A stretch of 29,761 bases of DNA from CAVVXX01 sp052389895 (GTDB taxonomy: Bacteria > Pseudomonadota > Alphaproteobacteria > Micropepsales > Micropepsaceae): assembly GCA_052389895.1 (NCBI GenBank), contig JBQTHM010000035.1:1-29761 (forward strand), in the 5' to 3' direction. This document shows positions 22,557-29,761 of the stretch, piece by piece; position 1 is the stretch's first letter, and the number at the start of each line of letters is the position of its first letter. The position numbers and the translations under genes are program-made. The notes beneath the pieces are model-generated. The model did not search any database. It saw nothing but the letters and a program-made list of their open reading frames with translations, and was not told the origin of the DNA.

Positions 22557-23446
22557 TCGTAGAACCCGCGGCCGGATTTCTGCCCCAGCCATCCCGCTTC
22601 GACATATTTCACCAGCAGCGGGCAGGGGCGGTACTTGGAATCCGCCAGTCCCTCATAGAGCACCTGCATCACCGACAGGCAGGTATCGAGGCCTATGAAG
22701 TCGGCGAGCTGAAGCGGGCCCATCGGATGGTGCGCGCCCAGCTTCATGGCGGTGTCGATCGCCTCGACCGAGCCCACCCCTTCGTAGAGCGTGTACACCG
22801 CCTCGTTGATCATCGGTTGCAGGATGCGGTTCACGATGAAAGCGGGAAAGTCTTCCGCGTTGGCGGCTTTCTTGCCTACGCGCTTCGCCAGCTCGAGCGC
22901 CATTGCGAAGGTGCCGTCGTCGGTAGCAATTCCGCGAATGACCTCGACCAGCTCCATGACCGGAACGGGATTCATGAAATGAAGCCCTATGAATTTTTCC
23001 GGCCGGTCGGTGGCGGCGGCGAGCCGCGTGATGGAAATGGACGACGTATTGGTCGCGATGAACGCATCTTTTTTGAGCGACTTGCACAGTTCCTGGAAGA
23101 TTTTTCGCTTGATCTGCTCGTTTTCGGTGGCCGCCTCGATGACGAGGTCGCAATTTCTGAGCTCTTCAAGCTTCGTCGTAGTATTGATGCGCGAGAGGGC
23201 CTCGCCCACGTTCTTTTCGGTAATGACGCCGCGCGAGACCTGGCGGTTCAGGTTTCTTTCGATCGTCTTGCGCGCGTTTTCGAGCGCTTCCAGGTTCACG
23301 TCCTCGAGCGTCACCTCGTAGCCGGCCAGGGCGCAGACATGGGCGATGCCATTGCCCATCTGGCCCGCGCCGGTCACACCGATGCGTTCCACTTTCGTGC
23401 CCCCTGCGCCTTCCCTGGCCACGCGTGTCTTTTCCATTACGGTCAT
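22523..23446 (-). CDS. hbd: 3-hydroxybutyryl-CoA dehydrogenase
   Basis: The 307-aa NAD(P)-dependent enzyme interconverts 3-hydroxybutyryl-CoA and acetoacetyl-CoA in fatty-acid or polyhydroxybutyrate metabolism. The Rossmann motif GAGQMGNGIAHVCALAGYEV begins near residue 26, TNTSSISITRLA and the catalytic His in FIGLHFMNPVPVMELVE follow, and the C-terminal domain has FIVNRILQPMINEA and GAHHPMGPLQLADFIGLD. ATG at 23446 follows AGGTAAG; an upstream in-frame start at 23587 would run into etfA and is rejected. It follows etfA by 22 bases and belongs to the etfB-etfA-hbd unit. Confidence 0.93.
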   Translation of the reverse strand: MTVMEKTRVAREGAGGTKVERIGVTGAGQMGNGIAHVCALAGYEVTLEDVNLEALENARKTIERNLNRQVSRGVITEKNVGEALSRINTTTKLEELRNCDLVIEAATENEQIKRKIFQELCKSLKKDAFIATNTSSISITRLAAATDRPEKFIGLHFMNPVPVMELVEVIRGIATDDGTFAMALELAKRVGKKAANAEDFPAFIVNRILQPMINEAVYTLYEGVGSVEAIDTAMKLGAHHPMGPLQLADFIGLDTCLSVMQVLYEGLADSKYRPCPLLVKYVEAGWLGQKSGRGFYDYRGDVPVPTR

Positions 23447-23468
23447 CTTACCTACCCTCGCACCTTTC

Positions 23469-24410
23469 CTAATAGCCCCGTTTGGTGAGCTCCTGTTCGA
23501 GCTCCGGTATAGCCTTGAAGAGGTCGGCCACAAGCCCGTAGTCGGCGACCTGGAAGATCGGCGCCTCTTCGTCCTTGTTGATCGCAACGATAACCTTGTA
23601 ATCCTTCATACCCGCAAGATGCTGTATTGCCCCCGAAATGCCTACTGCGATGTACAACTCTGGCGCTACGACCTTGCCCGTCTGGCCCACCTGGTAATCG
23701 TTGGAAACAAAGCCCGCATCCACCGCCGCGCGGCTTGCGCCGACCGCTGCACCGAGCTTGTCCGCGATCTTGTCCAACAAATGAAAATTCTCGCCCGATT
23801 GCATGCCGCGCCCGCCGGAAATAATGATTTTCGCTGACGTAAGTTCTGGCCGTTCGGATTTGGAAAGCTCCTCGCCCACAAAGCGCGACAACTGCGGGCC
23901 GGCGGCCGGGGAAAGTTTCTCGATTGCCGCATTGCCTGTTTCGGCGGTCGGCTTGAACGCAGTGGCGCGAACCGTGATGACCTTTTTCAGCCCTTCCGCC
24001 TTGACCGTCTGGATCGCATTGCCGGCATAGATCGGCCGGCGGAACGTGTCTGGCGATTCCGCGAAGATGATTTCGGAAATCTGCGGCACGTCCAGCTTGC
24101 CAGCTACGCGCGGCAGGACGTTTTTTCCAAACGTTGTGGCAGGCGCGAGGATGGCGTCGTAATTTCCCGCCACGGAGAGGATGAGCGCAGCCAGGGGTTC
24201 GGCCAGCGCGTGAGCGTATTGCGCGCCTTCCGCGTGCAGCACTTTTTCCACATCGCCGAGCTTTGCCGCCGACTTCGCGACGGCCTTGCAGTTCTCGCCC
24301 GCCACAAGCACATGCACCGGCGTGCCCACCTGCGCCGCGGCGGTCACGGTTTTCGCCGTGGCTTCTTTCAACACGCGGTTGTCGTGTTCGGCGATGACGA
24401 GCGAGGCCAT
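23469..24410 (-). CDS. etfA: Electron transfer flavoprotein alpha subunit
   Basis: The 313-aa subunit holds the FAD that passes electrons from acyl-CoA and other dehydrogenases to ETF:ubiquinone oxidoreductase. The N-terminal domain (SLVIAEHDNRVL) is followed by the FAD-binding C-terminal domain: AKIIISGGRGMQSGENF, GASRAAVDAGFVSNDYQVGQTG, VVAPELYIAVGISGAIQHLAGM and VIVAINKDEEAPIFQVADYG. All expected motifs are present and the length is normal. Its ATG overlaps the etfB stop in TGATG (shared base 24410), giving tight translational coupling. Confidence 0.96.
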   Translation of the reverse strand: MASLVIAEHDNRVLKEATAKTVTAAAQVGTPVHVLVAGENCKAVAKSAAKLGDVEKVLHAEGAQYAHALAEPLAALILSVAGNYDAILAPATTFGKNVLPRVAGKLDVPQISEIIFAESPDTFRRPIYAGNAIQTVKAEGLKKVITVRATAFKPTAETGNAAIEKLSPAAGPQLSRFVGEELSKSERPELTSAKIIISGGRGMQSGENFHLLDKIADKLGAAVGASRAAVDAGFVSNDYQVGQTGKVVAPELYIAVGISGAIQHLAGMKDYKVIVAINKDEEAPIFQVADYGLVADLFKAIPELEQELTKRGY

Positions 24411-25156
24411 CAGATCACGCCCGCTTCATTGAGCCGATCCACCAACTCGGCCGCGGATTGCAGCTTCACGCCCGCCTGGCGCCTGGGCGGCTCTTCCACG
24501 CGCAGCGCTCTCAGCCGTGGCGAGATATCGACGCCAAAATCGGCCGGTGTCTTTTCGTCAATAGTCTTCTTTTTTGCTTTCATGATATTAGGAAGCGACG
24601 CGTAGCGCGGCTCGTTCAGACGCAGATCGGTCGTGACCACGGCGGGAAGCTTTAGTGCTACCGTTTGCAGTCCGCCGTCGATTTCGCGCGTCACCGTTGC
24701 CTCATCGCCTTCGATTTCCACCTTTGACGCAAACGTTCCCTGCGGCCAATCGAGAAGGGCTGCGAGCATCTGGCCCGTTTGATTGCAGTCGTCGTCGATG
24801 GCCTGCTTTCCCATGATGACAAGCTGCGGCTTTTCCGCCGCGCAAACCGCCTTGAGCAGCTTGGCGATCGCGAGCGGCTCCGGCTCGCCTTCCGCCCTGA
24901 TGTGAATCCCGCGGTCTGCGCCCATGGCGAGCGCGGTGCGGATCGTTTCCTGGGCCTGCTGCGGGCCGATGGACACGGTTACGATCTCGACGACCTTGCC
25001 TTTTTCCTTGAGCCGGATCGCCTCTTCGACGGCGATTTCGTCGAAGGGGTTCATCGACATTTTGACGTTGGCAAGATCCACGCCCGACTTGTCCGCCTTC
25101 ACGCGGACCTTGACGTTGAAATCGATCACCCGTTTCACGGGGACGAGGACTTTCAT
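24410..25156 (-). CDS. etfB: Electron transfer flavoprotein beta subunit
   Basis: The 248-aa partner of EtfA begins MKVLVPVKRVIDFNVKVRV and contains KMSMNPFDEIAVEEAIRLKE, the AMP site region ALAMGADRGIHI and LVIMGKQAIDDDCNQTGQM, and the ETFB signature VTREIDGGLQTVALKLPAVVT near the recognition loop RYASLPNIMKAKKK. It binds AMP and docks the dehydrogenases. ATG at 25156 matches the family; AAGGAAA lies upstream at slightly long spacing. A promoter candidate lies about 80 bases upstream. First gene of the etfB-etfA-hbd unit. Confidence 0.96.
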   Translation of the reverse strand: MKVLVPVKRVIDFNVKVRVKADKSGVDLANVKMSMNPFDEIAVEEAIRLKEKGKVVEIVTVSIGPQQAQETIRTALAMGADRGIHIRAEGEPEPLAIAKLLKAVCAAEKPQLVIMGKQAIDDDCNQTGQMLAALLDWPQGTFASKVEIEGDEATVTREIDGGLQTVALKLPAVVTTDLRLNEPRYASLPNIMKAKKKTIDEKTPADFGVDISPRLRALRVEEPPRRQAGVKLQSAAELVDRLNEAGVI

Positions 25157-25232
25157 GGCGTGAAAATTTTCCTTTGGCCCCGCGCCCTGAAGAGCGCGAG
25201 CTGGGCGTTGCCGCATGTATTGTGCGGTGCAA

Positions 25233-25261
25233 AAACTATTGGCCGCGCTCCGCGCTGTCAA
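25233..25261 (-). promoter_or_regulatory. Predicted promoter of etfB-etfA-hbd
   Basis: On the minus strand TTGACA (25261-25256) is a perfect -35, followed by a 17-base spacer and TAGTTT (25238-25233) as a weak -10. The transcript would start near 25226, leaving a leader of about 70 bases. Further upstream, GCCGCATGCGGC (25304-25315) is a perfect 12-base palindrome that could be an operator; it could equally belong to the end of the PH-domain gene unit. Confidence 0.5.
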
Positions 25262-25338
25262 TTATGCGGTGCGTCAAAATCAACAGGAAAATCAGGCAAT
25301 TACGCCGCATGCGGCTCTCGGCCGCGACGCAAGCGGTC

Positions 25339-25752
25339 TCATCTCCGCACGGTCCCCTTTGCCGTTTCGATGGAGCGGCGGAAACCGATGGGATCGGCCA
25401 GCATGTAATGCACATCCACGGCGTCCACGCCCGTGCCTTCGATGCGCAGGCGGCCATAGTCGAAAACGCGGCCCCAGAAGCTCTGGTACACTTTCACACC
25501 TTCGATGTTCTGCAACGCGATCTCCTGCGTGCTGAGCGTGAACAGCCCGGTCTTGAGAATGAAGCGGTGGGTGGTGACGCCGATTTCCGTCGTGTGATAG
25601 CGCACCGTCATCACAATGAAAATGTAGAGTCCCACCAGCACCCAACCCAGCAGAACCAGCGAAAGAACCGCGCCCAGCTGATACAGCCAATGGAAATGCA
25701 CTCGCGCGATGACGCGCTCGCCTTCGCCGAGCGACCTGTTGATGTAACTCAT
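25339..25752 (-). CDS. Bacterial PH-domain (bPH2) membrane protein
   Basis: The 137-aa protein starts MSYINRSLGEGERVIARVHFHW, has one or two close hydrophobic helices (LSLVLLGWVLVGLYIFIVM, about 30-48), and then a PH-like domain with TTEIGVTTHRFILKTGLF, IALQNIEGVKVYQSFWGR and YGRLRIEGTGVDAVDVHY. This is the YdbS-like bPH2 family, membrane-attached proteins of unknown function. ATG at 25752 has a GGGG-rich upstream. It lies 25 bases downstream of ftsK on the same strand and may be read with it. Confidence 0.88.
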   Translation of the reverse strand: MSYINRSLGEGERVIARVHFHWLYQLGAVLSLVLLGWVLVGLYIFIVMTVRYHTTEIGVTTHRFILKTGLFTLSTQEIALQNIEGVKVYQSFWGRVFDYGRLRIEGTGVDAVDVHYMLADPIGFRRSIETAKGTVRR

Positions 25753-25777
25753 TCCCCCACCTTAATCGTGAACCCGG

Positions 25778-28168
25778 CTAGTCCCCTCGTTCGGGAAGCA
25801 GGATCTCGCGCCGCCCCTGATGATTGGGCTTGGTTATCATACCGTCGTCTTCCATGCGCTCGATCAGGCGCGCGGCGCGGTTATAGCCGATTTGCAGGCG
25901 GCGTTGGATATAGCTGGTCGAAACCTTGCGGTCGCGCGCCACGATAGCCACGGCCTGATTGAACAAGTCGTCGCCGGATCCATCTTCGCCGTAGAGGCCG
26001 TAGGGGTCGTCCTCATCTTCCTCCAGCTCCTCGGTGACGGCTTCGAGGTATTCGGGCGTGCCCTGGGTCTTCAGGAAGCGTACGACGTCTTCCACTTCGT
26101 GGTCGTTGACAAAGGGTCCATGCACGCGGCGGATGCGCCCGCCGGCCATCATGTACAGCATGTCGCCCTGACCCAGCAGCTGTTCGGCGCCCTGTTCGCC
26201 CAGGATGGTCCGGCTGTCGACCCTGGAAGTCACCTGGAAGCTGATGCGCGTGGGAAAGTTCGCCTTGATCGTGCCGGTGATCACGTCGACCGACGGGCGC
26301 TGCGTCGCCGCGATCAAATGGATGCCCGCTGCACGCGCCATTTGCGCAAGGCGCTGGACGGCGCCTTCGATCTCCTTGCCGGAAATCATCATCAGGTCCG
26401 CCATCTCGTCCACTACGATGATGATGTAGGGCATCGGCTCGAGTTCGAGGACCTCGTCTTCGTAAATGGGCCGCCCGGTTTCGCGGTCGAAGCCCGTCTG
26501 CACGGTCCGCTTCAGTACTTCGCCTTTTTCCCGCGCGCGGCGCACGCGTTCGTTAAAGGCCTCGACGCCGCGGGCTCCCAGCTTCGCCATCTTGCCGTAG
26601 CGCTGTTCCATTTCGCGCACGGCCCATTTGAGCGCCACGATGGCTTTGCGCGGATCGATCACGACGGGCGTCAGCAGATGGGGAATGGCTTCGTAGACCG
26701 AAAGTTCAAGCAACTTGGGGTCGATCAGGATCATGCGGCATTGGCTGGGCGGCAGCCGGAATAGCAGCGAAAGAATCATGGTGTTGAGCGCGACCGATTT
26801 ACCCGAGCCGGTCGTGCCCGCGATCAGCAAATGCGGCATCTTGGCGAGATCGGCCATGACGGGCTCGCCGCCGATGGTTTTTCCCAGGGCTAGCGTCAAT
26901 GGCGCGCGCGATTTTTCATATTCCGGCGCGGCCAGCAGCTCGCGCAGATAAACGGTCTCGCGCCGCCCATTGGGAAGCTCGATGCCAATCACGTTGCGCC
27001 CAGGAATCACGGCCACGCGTGCGGCCACGGAGCTCATGGAGCGAGCGATGTCGTCCGAAAGGCTAACCACGCGCGAGGATTTTACTCCCGCGGCAGGTTC
27101 GAATTCGTAGAGCGTTACGACGGGCCCCGGCCGCACGGCGACAATGCGCCCGCGTACGCCGAAGTCCGCCAGCACGGTCTCCAAAAGGCGCGCGTTTTCC
27201 TCCAGCGCGTCGTCGGAGAACGCCGGCGCGGACGTCTCCTTGGGCGGCTCGCTGAGGAATCCAAGCGGCGGCAACTGATATTCGCTTTCGCCGAGATTGA
27301 GCGCCGGCTGGCGATCGCTCTTCGGTTTGAGCGCCTTCCTGCGGTCGTGGTTGCGCAGCACGCGCGCGCCTTCGTGCGGCGTGAGCGGCTCGGGGCGCAT
27401 GCCACGCAGCGTGGGATCGCCGAAACCATCGTCATCATATTCCTCGAAGGGCTCATCGTCTTCGTAGTCGGCGCTTGCATGCGTGCCTCGCCGCAAAATG
27501 CGGCGAAGGGCTTTGGCGGCGCGGACGCCGTGGCGCGCAACAAACCTTGCCGCGCGAATTGCGGGTTCGGCGCGAATACCGGTCGAAAGCCAGGCAAGGT
27601 TCGCGCCCAAAACGAAGAACAGCACCGGCAGCGCATAACGCAGCCAGGCGCCGAAGCTCTCCGCCACCTTGCCAATGAATACGTCCGTGACCTGGCCCGG
27701 CAGTCCGCCCGCGCCGGCGGGCAATTGCGCGAAGGCGCTGAGCGCGCCCAGTGCAACCGAAACGAACAGCGTCCCCAATACAAGCGCGATGGCACGCCAT
27801 ACAAAGCGGCTTATGTGCTCGCCCGCGGCCAGGCGCCAGCCCCAGGCACCTAACGGCAAAACAAAAGCCAGCACAGCAAGCCCGAGTCCCTGCAACATCA
27901 GGTCGGCGCCGTACGCGCCCATGGCGCCCAGCCAGTTCGCGGGCGCGCGCGCCGTGGCCACGTTCAAGGCGGGATCCGCGGGATCGAAGCTCGCCAGTGC
28001 GAGCAGCGCCAGCACCATGAAAAGAAAGAGCGCCACGCCGATCGTGCGCCGTATGGCTTCCGACAGCGTGCGCGCCACAGCCGCGCGGATGTTTGCCAAC
28101 GCGTCGGCCAGCATGCCGCGCCGCGAACGCGGCTGATAAACGCCGTAGCCCCTCCGTGCCGTGCTCAT
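25778..28168 (-). CDS. ftsK: DNA translocase FtsK
   Basis: The 796-aa protein has four N-terminal membrane helices (about residues 35-180), an acidic linker (YEDDEPFEEYDDDGF, near 240), the alpha/beta motor with Walker A AGTTGSGKSVALN (about 440-450) and Walker B YIIIVVDEMADLMM, ATQRPSVDVITG, and a C-terminal gamma winged helix (DLFNQAVAIVARDRKVST, RRLQIGYNRAARLIE) that reads KOPS sequences. It pumps chromosome termini through the closing septum and activates XerCD. ATG at 28168 (MSTARRGYG) follows a GGGGGAG; the in-frame start at 28501 would overlap the divergent gene and encodes unrelated sequence. The linker is short compared with E. coli FtsK, as in many alphaproteobacteria. Confidence 0.95.
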   Translation of the reverse strand: MSTARRGYGVYQPRSRRGMLADALANIRAAVARTLSEAIRRTIGVALFLFMVLALLALASFDPADPALNVATARAPANWLGAMGAYGADLMLQGLGLAVLAFVLPLGAWGWRLAAGEHISRFVWRAIALVLGTLFVSVALGALSAFAQLPAGAGGLPGQVTDVFIGKVAESFGAWLRYALPVLFFVLGANLAWLSTGIRAEPAIRAARFVARHGVRAAKALRRILRRGTHASADYEDDEPFEEYDDDGFGDPTLRGMRPEPLTPHEGARVLRNHDRRKALKPKSDRQPALNLGESEYQLPPLGFLSEPPKETSAPAFSDDALEENARLLETVLADFGVRGRIVAVRPGPVVTLYEFEPAAGVKSSRVVSLSDDIARSMSSVAARVAVIPGRNVIGIELPNGRRETVYLRELLAAPEYEKSRAPLTLALGKTIGGEPVMADLAKMPHLLIAGTTGSGKSVALNTMILSLLFRLPPSQCRMILIDPKLLELSVYEAIPHLLTPVVIDPRKAIVALKWAVREMEQRYGKMAKLGARGVEAFNERVRRAREKGEVLKRTVQTGFDRETGRPIYEDEVLELEPMPYIIIVVDEMADLMMISGKEIEGAVQRLAQMARAAGIHLIAATQRPSVDVITGTIKANFPTRISFQVTSRVDSRTILGEQGAEQLLGQGDMLYMMAGGRIRRVHGPFVNDHEVEDVVRFLKTQGTPEYLEAVTEELEEDEDDPYGLYGEDGSGDDLFNQAVAIVARDRKVSTSYIQRRLQIGYNRAARLIERMEDDGMITKPNHQGRREILLPERGD

Positions 28169-28334
28169 GAACGCCCACTCCCCCGCCTTAAGGATTTGTT
28201 CATTGTTGCCGGGCGCCTGGTTGATAATTCGTGAATCGGGCGGGCGGCCTTGCGGAAACCCCGCGAAAAGGGCGGCGGTAATGCGGCCGGAACCAGCCTT
28301 GACCCCCGGTACAGCCCCGTGGGAGAGGCCATCG

Positions 28335-29564
28335 ATGAAGGCGGCAGGCCAGGCGGAAGTGTTCGTTGCCGGGGGAGGCATGGTCGGCCTCACCAGCGCA
28401 ATTGCCCTGGCCCAAGGCGGGCTAGCGGTGGCACTTGCCGATCCGCTCCGGCGCGCGCGCATTACATCGGCCGGCTTCGACGGGCGCGTGAGCGCAATCA
28501 ACTATTCCTCCGCACGTATGTACCGCGCGCTCGGCATTTGGCAGCACCTGGAGCCGCACGCCGAGCCCATTCGCGACATATTGGTGACGGATGCCGGGCT
28601 GGGCCGCCCGGCGTCTCCTTTTTCCTTGCACTTCGATCATGGCGAGGCCGGCGAGCCGCTGGGCTATATGGTCGAGAACCGGTATGTGCGCGCAGGCCTG
28701 CTTGCCGCCGCCGATGCGCTTTCGAAGCTGCACATTTTCTGGGGCGCGCAGGCGATGGATTTCGCCGCCGCGCCCGAAGCCGCAACGGTGCGCCTCGGCA
28801 ACGGCCGTGAGTTTCTTGCCAAACTTATTGTCGCGGCCGACGGGCGCGACTCGCAGTTGCGTGATGCCGCCGGCATCGACACCGTATCCTGGGAATACGA
28901 TCAGCACGGCATCGTCACCGTTGTTTCGCACGAGCTGCCGCATAACGGCGTTGCCTACGAGCATTTTCAGCCTTCCGGCCCATTCGCCATTCTTCCCATG
29001 CAGAACAACCGTTCGGCGCTGGTATGGACGGAAAAAAGCGAGTTCTTTCTCGCCCTCATGGCGCTTGGGCCTGTGGAATTCACCGCAGAAGTGGTGCGGC
29101 GCTTTGGCGCGCATTTGGGCGCGATCGAAGCCGGCGGCCCGCGCTGGTCCTACCCGCTGCGTTTTCATCTGGCGCGCGAATATGTGCGCCCCCGCCTGGC
29201 GCTGGTGGGCGATTGCGCACACGGCATTCATCCAATAGCGGGGCAGGGCCTCAACCTCGGTTTGAAGGACGCCGCGGCGCTGGCCGAAACCGTGCTGGAC
29301 AGAGCACGCCTCGGGCTCGATTTCGGAGAGCTGGAGGCGTTGCGCCGCTACGAGCGCTGGCGGCGCTTCGACAATTTCGTGCTGGCGGCGGCGACCGATG
29401 CGCTGAACCGTCTCTTTTCGAACGATGTGCGGCCCGTGCGCGCCGCGCGCGACCTCGGCCTTGGCATCGTCGACCGCATCGGCCCTCTGCGCCGCTTCTT
29501 CATGCGCCAGGCCGGCGGGGAAACCGGAAAGCTTCCGCGCCTGCTGCGGGGCGAGGCGGCGTAG
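28335..29564 (+). CDS. UbiH/Coq6-family FAD-dependent ubiquinone hydroxylase
   Basis: The 409-aa flavoprotein monooxygenase has the N-terminal FAD motif VAGGGMVGLTSAIALAQGG (from about residue 11), the arginine and glycine region FDGRVSAINYSSARMYRALG characteristic of ubiquinone hydroxylases, the DG motif VAADGRDSQLRDAAG, and the second FAD motif LVGDCAHGIHPIAGQGLNLG (near 295). The family hydroxylates the ubiquinone ring; UbiH, UbiF, UbiI and UbiL cannot be separated by eye. ATG at 28335 follows GGGAGAGG. It is divergent from ftsK across 166 bases in which I see no clear promoter boxes. Confidence 0.92.
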   Translation: MKAAGQAEVFVAGGGMVGLTSAIALAQGGLAVALADPLRRARITSAGFDGRVSAINYSSARMYRALGIWQHLEPHAEPIRDILVTDAGLGRPASPFSLHFDHGEAGEPLGYMVENRYVRAGLLAAADALSKLHIFWGAQAMDFAAAPEAATVRLGNGREFLAKLIVAADGRDSQLRDAAGIDTVSWEYDQHGIVTVVSHELPHNGVAYEHFQPSGPFAILPMQNNRSALVWTEKSEFFLALMALGPVEFTAEVVRRFGAHLGAIEAGGPRWSYPLRFHLAREYVRPRLALVGDCAHGIHPIAGQGLNLGLKDAAALAETVLDRARLGLDFGELEALRRYERWRRFDNFVLAAATDALNRLFSNDVRPVRAARDLGLGIVDRIGPLRRFFMRQAGGETGKLPRLLRGEAA

Positions 29565-29727
29565 GTACACAAACCGGACACCTGAAAAAAAACGCGAATT
29601 TTTACGAAGCAGGCACAGTTTGCCCGCCCACGGTAACGCACACAAACTTTAGCGTCTTCGGCACTTGCGGGCGCGATAGCTGTGCATGCGCGCGGCCATC
29701 GGCACGCTCGTTGATGCAGTCATAGTT

Positions 29728-29743
29728 TGTTTCACGTGAAACG
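29728..29743. promoter_or_regulatory. parS site (ParB-binding centromere)
   Basis: TGTTTCACGTGAAACG matches the widespread bacterial parS consensus TGTTTCACGTGAAACA at 15 of 16 positions, with a perfect 14-base palindromic core GTTTCACGTGAAAC. ParB binds this site to nucleate the partition complex, and ParA then segregates it. parS sites cluster near oriC, usually close to parAB. It lies in the noncoding stretch after the ubiquinone hydroxylase gene (29565-29761), where I recognise nothing else. Confidence 0.88.
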
Positions 29744-29761
29744 TTTTCGGATTCTCTGTTG

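Noticed and set aside
28422..29645. 407-codon minus-strand frame opposite the ubiquinone hydroxylase gene
   Set aside because: It is antisense to both FAD motifs of a clear flavoprotein, and its own translation resembles no protein.

Overview
The window comes from a GC-rich alphaproteobacterium. The evidence is the metX-metW pair, TIGR02302 and DUF2125 proteins, a divergent ftsE-ftsX / MJ0042-DUF3426 arrangement, etfBA with a 3-hydroxybutyryl-CoA dehydrogenase, FtsK next to a UbiH/Coq6-type hydroxylase, and an RpoD ending in KLRSFLDN. I cannot place it to genus. A near-perfect parS site at the right edge suggests that this end lies close to the chromosome partition/origin region.

Left edge (1-4640), accessory. 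The 3' end of rpoD enters the window and is followed by two further, degenerate copies of its own 3' end (815-913 and 952-978). This is the footprint expected of repeated integration or recombination at the rpoD terminus. Beyond it lies a visibly AT-richer block on the minus strand: a SIR2-domain protein, a short reading frame joined to it across a run of eight adenines (likely a -1 frameshift), and a Shedu-type (DUF4263) nuclease. These three look like one transcription unit and are the best candidate in the window for a composite antiviral system. The block ends with a HigA-like antitoxin without a toxin and a divergent, complete antitoxin/ParE-type toxin pair.

Middle (4640-19174), housekeeping. 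It holds a MAPEG membrane protein, small membrane and lipoproteins, a DUF3592 remnant, a periplasmic TPR protein, gloB with a divergent methyltransferase-like gene, metX-metW divergent from hisC, a DUF2125 protein, a B12-dependent ribonucleotide reductase (nrdJ), plsC, a YdcF-type protein, ftsE-ftsX, and a zinc-ribbon/DUF3426 protein overlapping a phosphoribosyltransferase.

Right (19171-29761), housekeeping. It holds the TIGR02302 membrane protein, an LptM-like lipoprotein, a TlpA thioredoxin, the etfB-etfA-hbd electron-transfer and acyl-CoA unit, a bacterial PH-domain membrane protein, ftsK, a UbiH/Coq6 monooxygenase and parS. Genes are packed tightly: sister genes overlap by ATGA, GTGA or TGATG, and three convergent pairs share interlocked stop codons. 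No tRNA, rRNA, CRISPR array, transposase or integrase gene was recognised.
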